A stretch of DNA of 64,000 bases from Bilabrum cf. latius (GCA_965178125.1 OZ237753.1:1-64000); one strand, 5' to 3'. Positions 42,129 through 54,476 are shown, numbered from the stretch's first letter. Program-made: numbers and translations. The notes: generated by a model from the sequence alone, not told the origin.

Positions 42129-43313
42129 ATGAGTTCGGCTGGGGCCCGTTCGGCTGCAGCCATTGCAAGCTTCCTGAAACACGATCTTGTCAAGGAAGTC
42201 CCCATTACTGACAGATTGCAGTTCTTGCTGCGACAAAAGCATAGCATCATTGACATAATTAATGGGGCGGAGATGGCAGGACTAGGTAGGGTCGAGGAGA
42301 AGCTTGCTGATCTTGCTGTATCACCAGCAAGTTCACCGGGAAAACCAGGACAATCGTGGCTCAACAGTAGCTTGTTTGTAGGTTTAGCATTAGGCTTAGC
42401 TGGCTCCGTGGTGTACCACACCTAGGAAGAGCACGCAGGAAACGCCCAGCATGCTCCTCGACTTGATGGTGCTGCCCCGGCTGCCGCAAGTACTTCAGTT
42501 GATCTCTAGCATTCGGCCGCTTCAATTGTGTCTGCGATAAAGCGGCAATGGCGCAGCGATTTTTAGTCTTTACAACGTTGTCTGGAACGGTCGAGTGCAG
42601 TCCGTTATGAGTAGGCTGATACCAGGGGCCGCCTTCATTTGCAATATTGCGTCACACAAGTGGATGTAAAGCCAACGGAGGCATCCTTGCAAACTGATGG
42701 AGATCCGACTGAAGATACTGACGAATTAGAATATGCGCAGCAGCAGACATACTCTGAGTTTGACGATGCAGTGGCTGAGGCTCGATCGGTCAATGAAGCA
42801 TCCGTCTGTCGTCGTGCTTTCGAAATGTTCTTGATGGTCGTTAAAAATTTGGACAAAGACATTGTAGAAGTACGGCACACATCGATTAGCTCTCGCAACC
42901 GTGGATTCGCGACTCGAATCGTTCAATTAAAAGGCTACGATACAATCTTTGCGAGCATGGGTTTTGTGGAATCAGACTCAAGATGGTAGTGGTAGTGGCA
43001 CAATGGAGGGAGACTGCCTTATCGGCTACGCCATGCTGTAAGACACTGGAGACGAAACTTGACTGATTTGTGTGCAGTGCCTCAGATCAGTGCAAGCCAG
43101 GATAAAGTGGTATCAGCTGGACCATATCCAGATGAAATTGCCAAGGCAGTCGATTTACGACCATCATTGGCTGAGGTTGCAGCGCAGCATTAGGATCAAG
43201 CTGATGCTAGAAAATTTGCGCATGACATGCTTGCTCCTGACGCGAGCTCTCTTCTTTCTCAATGCATAGAGAATGAGGATTTCTAGAGCGATGCGGATAT
43301 TACTAATACATGA
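42129..43313 (+). CDS. Pex14-like N-domain, TM and PUB-domain protein
   Basis: 394 aa, ATG (MSSAGARSAAAIASFLKHDL) to TGA, with about eight TAG codons. Residues 8-50 resemble the Pex14 N-terminal helical domain, which binds Pex5 and Pex19 (AIASFLKHDLVKEVPITDRL, QFLLRQKHSIIDIINGA). A single hydrophobic helix (SLFVGLALGLAGSVVYH) follows at about residue 85. From about 225 lies a PUB domain (CRRAFEMFLMVVKNLDKDI, RNRGFATRIVQLKGYDTIFA, SMGF), a fold that binds the p97/VCP C-terminus in known proteins. The tail is acidic and ends at TGA 43311-43313. Domain calls are by eye; a spliced alternative in the last 300 nt cannot be excluded. Confidence 0.6.
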
Positions 43314-45587
43314 TACAACGCCAAATTATTTCTTTCTGTACCGCATCACATCAAACTATTACACTCAAAATTTCCACAAATACGGCAAACATTGGATGAT
43401 TAAGCCTGATTCAGGCAATTATTGGTTTCTCACTAGTTGACAAACAATTAAACTCTGTATGCCAACAACTCTAAAATGTACACAGTAAATGACAGAAAGT
43501 AATTTGTTACTTTTGTGCTACTCAGAGAAACAATCATAAAGACAGAGAATCGGAACGTTTGTGACAATTTTGATTCCTAAGACGTACGTTTTCGATGCTT
43601 ATGTGCAGCAAGATTTTTCAAGTTTCAGAAAACAAGTAAAAAATGCTATTTTTTTGCGATTTGTGTACCGAATAATACAAAATTCCAGTCATGATACACT
43701 TGGGGCAAAATAACTAGAATATATATTGCATCGAGGATGACAATGATATTTGCTTTGCGCTGTATTCAGTTTTTATTGCCGTACATTTGAAATGTTGGCA
43801 AAGGGAAGTAGTGGTAGCTACAGCAATGAGACCCGCAATGAACACTTATTTTTACCCAGGCGTAGCTAAGCAGTTTCCAGATGATCTTGGAAGGTTTAGT
43901 TATTTCTAATATTAACAACATATTTAAATTGAATGAAACGATATGGCTTCTGTTTTCTGAAAATATCGGCAGCGCTTTGTAAACATGAAATCGGCATGCG
44001 GTTGATATTCAAAATCATTTGTTTAGTATGGCGAGAAGTTCCTTTGATGCTGGTATGTGCGCGGCAACAGTCGCAATGGATCAACTCGCTACGCTAGTTT
44101 CTTGCCGAGACTGTCCCTTGAGGGAGAGAACAGTCGGCCTGTGGAACGTTGCTTCATTTACCCACTCGCTCCTACCTGTTGATAGAATTCGCGGAACCCC
44201 AACTGTTTGTCCGCCACGTCTATCGAGTTGCTATACCTTGTTTGAACTAGACACTTTCTGACAGTTTCAATTATCAGTTTATTCGTAAAAATTACCCACA
44301 AATAAATCATTTGCGCTAACTCAAATCTTGTCGTTGCAGTCTGCCAACACTACTCATCAGTTTGTTTTCAAGGATAGTCAGGGCATCGATTTGAACACTA
44401 AGCAATGCTCAATCCATATCATTCATATCGAGTGGCGTATATGCAAGTAAGTTGATAAGCCGAATCTAATCTGTCGACTGGTCTAGACCATTCAAGATTG
44501 CTTTGCAGGTAAGGGTTAGAAAATGAACTATGATGGAAGGCAACCGCACAGGGTAGCTGTTTGTTCTGCAACATTTAAGTACGCACATGTTCCTAGCTAC
44601 AATGACTGATGGAATCCACTTATTTTAACATAAATTGATTTGACTATGCAGAATGAACTCCTACAGCAGTTTGCTTTCGTATGAACTCGCAGGTTCGGAT
44701 TGGCCAGATTTTTCCGAGTTTATCAATTCAGCTGATTCAAAACAGAGTGCGAGTGAAATTTTCCGAGCTTCAAGAATATAGGATTTGCATAAAATAAATA
44801 CCAGAGCGCATTGAACAAGTAACGAATGGCAAATACTTTGCCCTCAAAATGGGTCTCGCTCTCCTTGACACATACACAACAAAAAATAATAATACCATAC
44901 TGGTTTATTATTAGATTAGGAGAAATATTTGACGAGAGATTGTTCAATACTAATAAGTATGGAAATCCGACAGATTTGGCTGACACAAATTGGCCTGCTG
45001 CAGTAATCAGTTTTTCTGATTTCTACCCCGATAAGACGGGACAAGACGGGACAAGACGCGATTAACACATTTATCTATGATCACTGTAAAGAGAGCAGCT
45101 ACCTATTCCTTTTTTCCAGAAACAGGAAGGAATATGAAGTCAGCCTCCTCTGGTTCGAATACGGTCAGTCCAATATGTCCTTGGAAGCTCTTGGTAAATG
45201 TTTGACTGGGCATTGTCCTTCCCTGAACGCCCCTGTGTATGGCTAGGCGGCTCTCACCCAAGCTTACGGCATGGCAACACATCTTTAGCGATTGTTATTG
45301 CTAATACTGAGCGACAACTTGACCAAGCGGGTTCAAGTTGGGTGCACAAACATGGCCAATGGCCAATGTGGTTGCATTTTTTACATGTTAGTAGACGAAT
45401 TACTGTGTGGGTCCCCCAGTACACCAGTACAGTTGTTAATGAGTGATTCTTGCAGCTTTTTCTTCAACACAACCAGCTGGGTGCACCACACCGCGCCATC
45501 CGGTGCTGGATCCAATTGCGCTACAGTGCGGTGACTCGACGGAACTGCAACAACTCGGCTTTGACTACAGGAGCGGCTCTTTTACCC
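43314..45587. other. AT-richer 2.3-kb region without supported genes
   Basis: Base composition shifts to visibly AT-rich with homopolymer runs and TAA-dense frames on both strands, unlike the GC-rich surroundings. The longest frames (44019-44261 plus, 44826-45065 plus, 43896-44084 minus, 45198-45446 plus) have no motif or phase-consistent splice partners. I see no tRNA or snRNA signature and no inverted repeat. A short direct repeat of GACGGGACAA occurs near 45036-45060. Confidence 0.55.
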
Positions 45588-46559
45588 ATGAACAATGTAA
45601 AGAAGATACTATCTGCTAATGATGATGAGCTTAGACTTGGTGAGAGAGTCATCAAGTTGTTTATGCTTCCATCATTTGAGTATTTCGGACACAGCGATTC
45701 TTGTACTGAATTTGTCACCGCCGCAGGCGTCTCCCTGGAAAGCTCTTGGCATTGGTAGTTTCGAAGTAGCTCCTGGATTTATGTTGGTGGTATCGCTAGT
45801 GACCTTTCTGCTGGCGACATGCTTGCTCTGCTATCACAATGGGGGGAGGTGGAGTAGATGTATATGCCCATGGATGAAAAGGAAAAGGCAGCAGGGCACA
45901 GGGGTTTCGCATTTATTAAATATGAGGATTGGAAGTCAGCTGTCCTTGCAGTTGACAATGTGAATGGTGTTGATATGCTAGGCCGGACTCTGCGGGTGGA
46001 CCACAAGCTCAGCCCTCCGACTGAAACGGAAGGCACCGCAGTTTGGAGGCGTAGCGAAGAGATGCATAGATCTCAAGAGACGAGTTCAACTGATAACATG
46101 AGCTCCATTGAAGGCAAAGTGTCGCAAATGGCTGTTCTCGGTCTCCGTGCGCCCGCCACAAGCTGGAAGGCGGCCAGCGCGGCATCTCATGTACCCGGAA
46201 TGAAGCGCCCACGGCCACATGCAAGCGGGTGCAGCGCTGCCGTGCAAGCCAAAACATCTCACGACACCGGCCGCAAGCGAAAGCGAGCAAGCACTGGAAG
46301 GGACAGAGACAGGGACAGGGACAGAGACCGCAGTCGGCATGGGGACAAGCGAAGCAGTGGAAGGGACAGAGACAGCAGTCGGCATGGGGACAAGCGAAGC
46401 AGTGGAAGGGACAGGGACAGGGACAGCAGTCGGCATGGGGACAAGCGAAGCACTGGAAGGGACAGGGACAGGGAGAGCAGTCGGCATGGGGACAAGCGAA
46501 GCAGTGGAAGGGACAGGGACAGAGACAGCAGTCGGCATGGGGACAAGCGAAGCAGTGGA

Positions 46560-46603
<44 letters not shown>

Positions 46604-47021
46604 AGACATCAGTCGGCATGGGGACAAGCGTAGCAGTGGAAGGGACAGGGACAGGGAGAGCAGTCGGCATGGGGACAAGCGAAGCAGTGGAAGGGACAGG
46701 GACAGGGACAGCAGTCGGCATGGTGCTCCTCCAATTTCCGTGTTTCCCTCGGCGCCACCTTCCTCTGTTCCCTCGGCGCCTCCTTCCTCTGAATCGAGCG
46801 AACAGGCCAGGCAGGGTCGCCCGGCAGGTGCTGGTGCAGCTGTGCTTGACGTGCGCGGCGGGGGTGGGCAGGGCGGGCCTGCCATGCTCAAGGCAGAGAT
46901 GAATGCGGCGGACTTGGGCCCTGCGGCAGACTGGAGGGGACGCTTTGGGACCAGCGCCAGGACCAGGGGCAGTGGCAGGGGCGATGGCATGGGCAGTGGC
47001 GGACGAGGCAAGCATAGGTGA
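45588..47021 (+). CDS. RBMX2: RBMX2/Ist3 (Snu17) RES-complex splicing factor with RD repeats
   Basis: Exons 45588-45639 and 45727-47021 (87-nt intron, phase 1) give 448 aa ending TGA. The N-terminal helix ([18 protein letters not shown]) and [19 protein letters not shown] match RBMX2 (SWHSEYKDSAWIFVGG). RRM: RNP2 WIYVGGI, RNP1 [11 protein letters not shown], then [19 protein letters not shown]. TAGs near 45757 and 45841. The C-terminal half contains about ten imperfect repeats of [15 protein letters not shown] type, an SR/RD-like low-complexity domain encoded by a tandem DNA repeat. In yeast and human this protein anchors the RES complex on the activated spliceosome. Confidence 0.92.
46300..46725 (+). 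repeat. Coding tandem repeat (RD/SR-like array)
   Basis: DNA repeats built from GGGACAGGGACAG and CAGTCGGCATGGGGACAAGC units lie inside the RBMX2 reading frame. Unit lengths are multiples of three, so the frame is kept while copy number varies (one expanded GGGACA run at about 46559-46605). Confidence 0.85.
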
Positions 47022-47274
47022 TGGGTGTGTGTGTTTGATGGATCGTGCAAGAGTACCGTTCAGCTTATTCCCGTCCCATTCCACCCTGAAGCAGTATGAT
47101 CTAATTGCACCACGTTAAAACGCATGTGCACGTGCGATTCCGCCGATCCGGAGCCCCAACCAGAATGCTGCACACGGTACAGCACACCAAGCCACAGTTT
47201 GTTCGGCAAAGCGAGTGCTCGTGCCACATTCCAAAATTTCGCAACGGACTGCTGTACAGCTTTGCTGTCTAGAA

Positions 47275-47547
47275 ATGGATTCGAAACCCACCGAAGCAGT
47301 TGAGATCTCGCATCGAGCATACGGCAAGGCCGGCACGAGTGGGTCCTGGCTGTATGCTCCCGGCAGAGGCTGGGTATATCGGGGCGCAGACATGTTGAAG
47401 TCTTCAAGAGACGCCAAGACGCCTGTAGCTGGCGGAGAAGTTTCAAAGAAGCATGCGTCTACCGAGGGCGTAGATGTAGTGAACGCAGGCACGACGTACA
47501 AGACACTACCAAGCGAAGCCTTTCCCTTTCGAGACTACAAAGGCTAA
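47275..47547 (+). CDS. Hypothetical small protein, 90 aa
   Basis: ATG (MDSKPTEAVEISHRAYGKAG) to TAA, no internal TAG. Central aromatic Gly-rich stretch TSGSWLYAPGRGWVYRGADM, then a polar Lys/Thr-rich tail ending in SEAFPFRDYKG. An upstream GTG/TTG extension exists but the ATG is the natural start. I do not recognise a family. Coherent composition and a full ATG-TAA frame make it a plausible gene. Confidence 0.4.
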   Translation: MDSKPTEAVEISHRAYGKAGTSGSWLYAPGRGWVYRGADMLKSSRDAKTPVAGGEVSKKHASTEGVDVVNAGTTYKTLPSEAFPFRDYKG

Positions 47548-47849
47548 ACGTGGACATTAATGACTGTTTCACTTGAACACTTGATCTAGAGAACCGTTGG
47601 GATCACAACAATCGTTGCCCGCAACGGATGGATTTGGGTACGAACCGGGAGGAACCTTCCATTCTGAGTTCAAATCAGCCTCGCCTCGTTGTGCGAGGCT
47701 GGCGTTCACACCGCTGCTTTGTTAGAAATATGGTGAGACTCTGTTTTAAAGTCGTGTATTGCTTCAGTTTGGGCGTGTCTGTCGATTTGTTACAGTAACT
47801 ACGCACACTGGCCAGATGTGTCCCGCAGCCGAAGCGACGACGAGAAGCG
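47548..47849. other. Intergenic, no supported gene
   Basis: A 302-bp stretch between the 90-aa hypothetical and NSE3. Nothing coding or repetitive seen. Confidence 0.5.
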
Positions 47850-49159
47850 ATGGAGTCGGATGATGAGATGGACGGAGAGGCAGCGGCTGGACATGCCGAT
47901 GAAGATGGGGGTATAGATGAAGGAGAGGCTGGTGGATCGGGCCTACCAGCAGAGGACTTGCTGAAGAAGGTTCCTGAGAGCACCAAGGACTACATGAAGA
48001 CGACGGCGGTCTGCCTTGACCACACCATTCGACCTTCAGATCGGCTGAATTATATGAAGGAACGAGACAGCGTTCAGCAGTAGACGGCGTATGACCTGGT
48101 TCGCTGTGCACTGATCCATGGTATGGCTCAGTCCGTGCCGGTGCGAGACGCTGACATGAGATCACAGACATCGGTGCAGAACTACAAGAGCACATTCCGT
48201 GGAGCCAAATCCATCGCGCAATACATTATGCGAGAATGCACCGGCCTGGACCTGGCTGCATCGGTGCGACCCATCTCCTTCGAGGACGGTGAGCATCTGC
48301 TCGACGAAGTGTTCGGTTGCCTCCTAGGAATCGCCATGCACTCGCCAGGCTGACACGCGACAACCCATCCCCATGCCGCTACTTAACATATCCCTCCCAA
48401 AGCCCACCACAAACCCCCTTGCTCTTCCCTTCTCCTCCACACGCAGCCGACCGCCAGATGCACACGCAGAGCTTCGACGTCCGCGCCGATTTCAAGAGCA
48501 TGCACCTGGTCAACCCGCTCGCACAGAAATCAGCGGCGCTCAGGGACCGGCTGGAGGGTATTCGAGCGGCCAACACGCCCTTCTACTCTGCCCAGCGCGG
48601 CCTCGAGACGCTCGTGCTCTCGGTCATACTCGGGAGCAAGGGGCAGGGGCTGAGCGAGGAGCAGCTGGCCGACGCCCTCCCCAAGTTCGATCCCGGGCTG
48701 GAGGACGACGCCTACTGCCAGCGCCAGTTCGGGCGTACCTGGCGGGAACACCTCACTGGGAGCATGCGGGTCACCAGGCTGGTGGACAGGTGCAGGGAGC
48801 AGTACGCGGACGAGGCAGGGGTCAACCGGCAGGTGGACGTGTTCAGGCTGGGAAGCCGGGGCAGGGCCGAGATTGGGCCCGAGACGATTCTGGAGCTGGC
48901 TGCCAGGGTGTCTCAGGACGGGACACCTGCCCCCCGAGATGCGATGCAGGCGTGGATGCGGCTGGAGGCGCTGGAGAGGGACATGGAGGAGGAGGAGGAC
49001 GATGAAGAGGAGGAAGAGGAGGAGGAGCCGGCCGGCAGGCGACGCGGGGGTCGGCGTGCGGCCTCGTCTTCGAAGGGTAAGAGCAAGGGCAAGGGCAAGA
49101 AGTCGTCATCTTCGGCCAGCTCGTCTGCGGAGGTCGGCAGCAAGCGGAAGAGGCGATGA
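47850..49159 (+). CDS. NSE3: SMC5/6 complex subunit NSE3 (MAGE-domain) candidate
   Basis: Exons 47850-48288 and 48447-49159 (158-nt intron, phase 1) give 383 aa ending TGA, one TAG in DSVQ-Q-TAG-T. The MAGE-type tandem winged-helix region is recognisable: AYDLVRCALIHGMAQSVPVR then DADM, NYKSTFRGAKSIAQYIMREC, LETLVLSVILGSKGQGLSEE, GRTWREHLTGSMRVTRLVD. In SMC5/6, NSE3 binds DNA and pairs with NSE1. The C-terminus is an acidic run (EEEEDDEEEEEEEE) followed by a basic Ser/Lys tail ending in KRKRR, an NLS-type sequence. MAGE assignment is from the WH pattern by eye. Confidence 0.68.
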
Positions 49160-49357
49160 GTGCGTTGCACATGATAGCTGTGGCCATAGCACGCTTGGGT
49201 GTGGTCATGTGCGTGGTCTGGGGGCAATATTGCATCTCTCCTTCCACAGCCTGAAGCACTGGCAGCTTCCAAAGCCGGTGGTTCCGCTGCGAATGCGCGG
49301 CGCGAGTCCACCAACGGGCATGCTCGCCCCTCCCCCACGCAATACGTATCCATCAGC

Positions 49358-52300
49358 ATGTTCACTGCAGCTGGCAGTGCGGTAATTTCAGGTTATGATC
49401 GCCCGTAGCGCCAATACAAGTCATCTCAGCCTTTGAAGTCTCCACAGGAGCTCGCCACGCTGCTGGACAGAACGGAATCCCAGTCGAGGCGTTCACCAGC
49501 CTCTAGACAATCCAGGAAGCGAAGCCCGAGATTTTTTACGCTACATCGATTTGACGCAAAGAAAGGTGCAATGTCTGGGAAGACAGCGCGCCAATCGAGA
49601 CTTGAACAGTACGAATCATCTAGGGCATCGTCTGGCCGCCGACGCGAGAGGAGGCCCAGAACACCGGACAAGATCTCGGCCTAGAACTAGGTGTTTAGGA
49701 TCCTTTGGAACCACTTCAACCGAAGCATGGACATGTGGCGCTTGTGCCTGCTGGCAGATCGTCAACTTGCTACCAGCAATGGTGCAGCCGCAGACACGCA
49801 GCCCATCGCTGCTCTGGCGGTAGAAACTCGCGTGAGAGAAGATCTTCGCAGACGGCGAGAAGACGAATGCTTCTAGAAAATAGTCATACTGAAGAATCTC
49901 CCAGATTATCCTTTGCAAGGGGCGCACGGGCGCTCCGCACTGCAACGAGCCGCCGAAACTGTCCTGATTGACGTGTGCACCAAAGAAGGGCTCCTCGACC
50001 TGGAGGCGAGCGGGCTTGCAGCCCATGGCGAAGCTGGAGGAGCCTCAGAGCACCGGGCACCCGGCAGTTTGGCGAAGGAGCAGTGGGAAGCAGCCCTGCG
50101 CGATGTTGCTTGCTCCGAGGACGGAGGAGATCGTCTCCTGGCTGTGTCCGCGGCGCTCGGCGTGCTCCCACCTTCGCACGACCCGACCAGCAATGCTAAA
50201 CCGCCTTCACAACTGGAGCAAATCTTAGGTCATGTGTATCGGTCTCGGGCCCGCATGGACCGGGTCATGATGGCTGCGGGGCATGCCGCCGGCCTGCTGC
50301 TAGGCGGCAGTGCCAGGGGCAGCGACCCATCGGACAGCGATGGCGGCGATGTCGCTGGCGATTCTGTATTGCATTCAATCGCGGGGCAGAGATCCGCCGC
50401 CATCCAGCAGGGCCTGGCCGGTGTCCTGAATGCGGAGCTCGCGGTGCAGCGGAGGGCCCGGCAGCAGGAGGAAGCAGAGAGACACAGGAGGGAAGGGCTC
50501 CAGATCAACGGTGGAGATGAAAGTGGCCCACCACGCCCCGAGGATGGCGGTGCAGTCTAGCAGAAATCGCATCCCCATGCCGGTCCGCCGCACGAGGTTA
50601 TCCGACACCTGATGGGGGGGGAATTCACTGTGACCCCGCGCAGGGCAACTATGAGTCGAGAGCACGCAAGGCCGGGCAGCCCTGCGAGAACTGATCCCCG
50701 GCACTCCTCTCTAGGAAGAATACAGGCTGTCTCAGTAGAATTACATGACCCCTCCCGCGCCTGGACGCCCAGACTCACTGCTGCGTCCGCGCGAGAAGAG
50801 GTAGGCAGCCTCGGCGCCGAGACGAGCACCTCCAGCAGCAGCCTACCGGCAGGGATCATCCCCGCGCCCCGCAACTCGCCCTAGGAGCCCGTGTTTGCCC
50901 CCGTCGTCCACTAGGAGTCGCCGTCAGAGTCGGCGCACAGGACGCAGGCCTCCCTGCTGGACGGTCTCGCGCTCGAATCCACCGGTGGATCGTCGATGCA
51001 CTCCCTCGGAGGGTCGCAACTCTCCGGTCCCGGCGGCAGCTCCAGGGAGAGTCCATCGGTGGAGCCCAGGCTCTCTGGATCTGCCGCTGTGTACAGGAGG
51101 TACAGGCTGGCATCGCTCGAGGGCATGGAGCCCGGGCCCGTGAGGAAGATTCACTCTAGGGCGCAGGTGGAGGACGAGGACGAGGGCGGGGACGAGGAAC
51201 GGACCAGCGTGTAGAAAGGTATCGGTACAAGTGGCAGCGGGTCCTCGATGCTGGAGCTGGGCCAGCCGTCCAGCCTTCATGAGAGCAAGAGCCTAGGCCG
51301 AAGCCAGGGCAGTTGGCAGGGGCAGCCAGAAGGGCCTCCCGCCGCGGGACACAGCGGCTCGCAGCTCGCACCAAGCCTCTTTGCGGGCTCTCTTTGGAGT
51401 GACGCGCAGGTGCGAGCCGCCCGCGCCGCCGGAGACATACGCCGCCCCAATGGAGGCAATCTTGGCCCAGTCACAAGCGGCAGAACCCACGCTGGTCCGA
51501 GCAAGACCGCCTCCTTGGCAGGGACGGGCGTGGCTAAGACCACGGGTGGCAACAACACCTCCACTGGGCTCATGGACTTCGAGGCAGCCCAGGCTCTGGC
51601 GAAGCGAAGGTTCACCGCGGCTCGCATGATCCAGGCCCGGTGGCGTGGTTGGAGCCACAGCCGTCGTGTTGCTCTCGTGGTGGCGACCGGCATGCACGTG
51701 GACCGAGCGGTCGACCGAAGAGGGAGGCAGGCAACGAGGGTCCGTGGTGCAGGCCGGGAAAGCACCAAGGAAGGGCGTCATTGTCTACCAGGCATGGGCT
51801 CGGGCGGTGCGTTTGAATCGAGTAGAGTCTTGCCTCCGGCCATTTTCTCCGCGGATACCCCTAGCCACGGGCGGATCGGCACCATGCAAGTTGCCCTTGC
51901 CAGGCTCCGCGTCACTGGCGCATGCAGACGCATCCAGCGGGCCATGCTGCGGGCCATGCTGCAATCACGCGCGAAATCAGCGCGGTCCATGGGTGGTGGG
52001 TCCTCCATGCTGACTCTTGGGACGACTGCTGCCACAGCCACGGGCCAGAGCGCCAGGCACGCCAAAGCTGCCGTCGCCGTCCAGTCCGCCGTCAGGATGC
52101 TGCTGGCCAGGAATCGCGCCAGATCGATGCGGCTGGAGCGCGAATTCCTCCAGACGCACTCCAGGATGCGGTGTTCCCTGGAACGGCAGCAGCGGAGGGC
52201 GCAGCGTTCCGCCGCCGGCATGGAGGCTTGGGCCTGGGCCAGGCAGCAGTATCTCGCCGAGCTGTCCCGGCTGAGGAGGGCTGCTCGACTGAGGTCAGAG

Positions 52301-53275
52301 GAGACCAGAGTTTCGACGATCCGGAGCCAAAAGAAGGCCGTGAAGGAGCTTCTGCGGCCACTGGACGTGCATGAGCGGCGCTGGATTGAGCAGCGAGTGC
52401 CTGTGCGAGGCGATGAGCTTCGCTCCATGCAGGCCCGCAATGATGCGATGGAGCGTGCCCGGCGAAGTGGAAACAACGGCCGGCCAAAGGATCCTTTTTC
52501 GAACGAGGCCCACATCCCTGTGGGCAGGGGACAGAGCGAGGTGGTGCTGCACCAGCGAGTGTGGTACAAGCTCGAATACCTGGACAGCACGACCGGCCTG
52601 GTGACCGACGTGCACCCGCGCATGAGCGAGCTCAAGGACCGGCTCCAGGCCCTCCGGGCGGCGGCCAACCGAGCCATCCAGCGTGTCGGGCAGGAGGCCA
52701 GGACCGCCCACGTGCAGTCTGCGAGAAAGAACTGGGAGGCCTCGCAATCGGCCCTTGATGCGATGTACGAGGCCAGGCTGCAGCACGACAACGGCATCAG
52801 GGCCGCAGTCCGGAGGGAGAGGCAGGGTATCCTGGCCATGCCGACTCTGGGGAACCGAGGGCCGGGAGGTCCCGTGCCCGCGTCTATTCGTGCATCCGCA
52901 AGAGCTGCTGGGTGGAGCATGCCCAGGGGTGGCACTGCGCCTGCCCAACCCCTTCGGGCCATTGGCTTAGGGGACCGTCGATAGGGAATGGCGGCCAGCA
53001 GCAGCACAGGTCTTGGCACGGGGGCTGTCAGCGCGATGCCATCCGTGGAGGAGGAGAGGAGGCCGGTGGGCCAGGCCATCGTGTCGAGGACGAGGGAGAG
53101 GCTGACATCGATGCTCGCATCGGCGCTGTCGTCCACGTCTGCAAAGGCCCAGGGCCGCGTGGAGGAGCGGCAGAGGGCAGAGGAGGGGCGAGCAGGCGAG
53201 CCTATCCAGGAGCTGACACCGGAGCTGCTGGCGGCACTGGACAGCGAGTCGGGGGCGAGCGAATCGGGGCGCTGA
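49358..53275 (+). CDS. Large IQ-motif protein, about 1305 aa
   Basis: One frame runs about 3.9 kb to TGA across about eight TAG codons. The first half is Arg/Ser-rich and low complexity apart from a folded-looking patch (VFRILWNHFNRSMDMWRLCL). The second half has IQ-like calmodulin-binding motifs: AARMIQARWRGWSHSRR, ACRRIQRAMLRAMLQSRAKS and VAVQSAVRMLLARNRAR, then long Arg/Glu helices (coiled-coil character). The ATG at 49358 is the last in-frame ATG before conserved-looking sequence; an upstream exon with acceptor TTCCACAG near 49249 is possible. Such IQ proteins are often cytoskeletal or ciliary, but nothing here proves that. Confidence 0.6.
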
Positions 53276-53375
53276 GCACGCGGCATGCATCCCCAGCGAG
53301 ATGCGGGCAGATCGCGCAGGCAAGCTTAGAATCAATCAGAATCAATCATATCATCTCAACGATTCACAGCATGCA

Positions 53376-54476
53376 TCATTCACATGCGCACCCGCGGTCC
53401 TTCTAGTCATACAGCGTCAGGACGCAGCACGAGAAGACCAGTCCCTTCGGCAGCGCCACTGCATTCCTCGTGTACAGTTGTTTGTCCAAGTGATCATCCG
53501 CGCTGAAGCACTCGTCACTGATCCGGATGAGTCTCAACGGGGTGAATAGATATGTGTCGTACCCCTTCTGCGACAGCAGCTCGAACTACTCCTTGGGCTT
53601 CATGTCGGTCTGGAGGGAGATCCTGTTGAGCTCGAAGAATATCGCCTTGATTTTGCCGGATCCCAGCAGATCATATGGTTTGGTCATGCCTCGCAACACC
53701 ATCCCGTCCAAGCCCTCCGTGTCTATTTTCATGAACGGGATGTCTGCGTCCCGACCGATGCCCTCGGGGCTGTCTGCCCACTCTCCGATCGAAACCGTTT
53801 CAACGTGGCCAACTACCGAGTCAAACGTTTTTCCTCCATCTGGAGGTCGATGAAGCAGTGAAAACATTGTCCAGCTGTCCCACTTCGTCGCCTGAGGGGC
53901 GCCAAGCACGTCTACCTTTTGTCCAGACGTGTCGCTGACCGCTCGCTGTATCTGATGCAGTCGCTCAGGGGCAACATGGTCCCGAACCGTTTTCTGTATC
54001 AGTTTCTACATCTTGGGCATCATCTCAAACGTGTAATGCTGCTATCCGGGCCACACTTTTGCCATTTCCCTGGAAAATTCTCCCTTGTTCGCACCGATGT
54101 CTATAAAGACTGACTGGGATCCTGCTACCGCCCCTGCTTGCTTCACGGCCTGTAAGAGCTTTGCCTATGCTTCACCGACATCTGGGTGCCCTCGGATTTC
54201 CTCCTTTACGTCACTCGCAGACAGGCTTGGCTGGCATTGCTCCCCCGCCCACTCGGCCACCAGACCCGACTGCCTCGTAGCAAACAGGCTGACTGCAGCG
54301 CCTGATGTGGCACCGTGTCGAAGTGAATAATTTCCTGAGAAGTATAGCATCGGGCCTGCTGCAATCACAAGAACAGCGGCAATGCAAGCAGATGCGACAA
54401 CCAGCGTTCTGTTCATCTTCACACATTTCACTACGCCCCAGCCTTTCCGTCCCTCTTTCCTATCTGACGAGTTCAT
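53376..54476 (-). CDS. FkbM-type methyltransferase, membrane-anchored
   Basis: 366 aa, ATG (MNSSDRKEGRKG) to TGA, with about five TAGs. N-terminal TM anchor (TLVVASACIAAVLVIAAGPM), so a type II membrane protein of the secretory pathway is likely. The FkbM/Methyltransf_21 fold: SAM motif VFIDIGANKGEFSREMAKVW, IPFMKIDTEGLDGMVLRGM (motif D-T-E-G), IKAIFFELNRISLQTDM. FkbM enzymes O-methylate varied substrates including glycans, so the acceptor is unknown. The stop is 100 bp from the convergent IQ-gene stop. An in-frame GTG lies 27 nt upstream but the ATG is preferred. Confidence 0.8.

Noticed and set aside
51778-53286. 502-aa minus-strand ORF opposite the IQ-motif gene
   Set aside because: Composition is Ser/Arg/Ala shadow of the plus-strand IQ repeats; it shows no domain and overlaps the well-supported frame fully.
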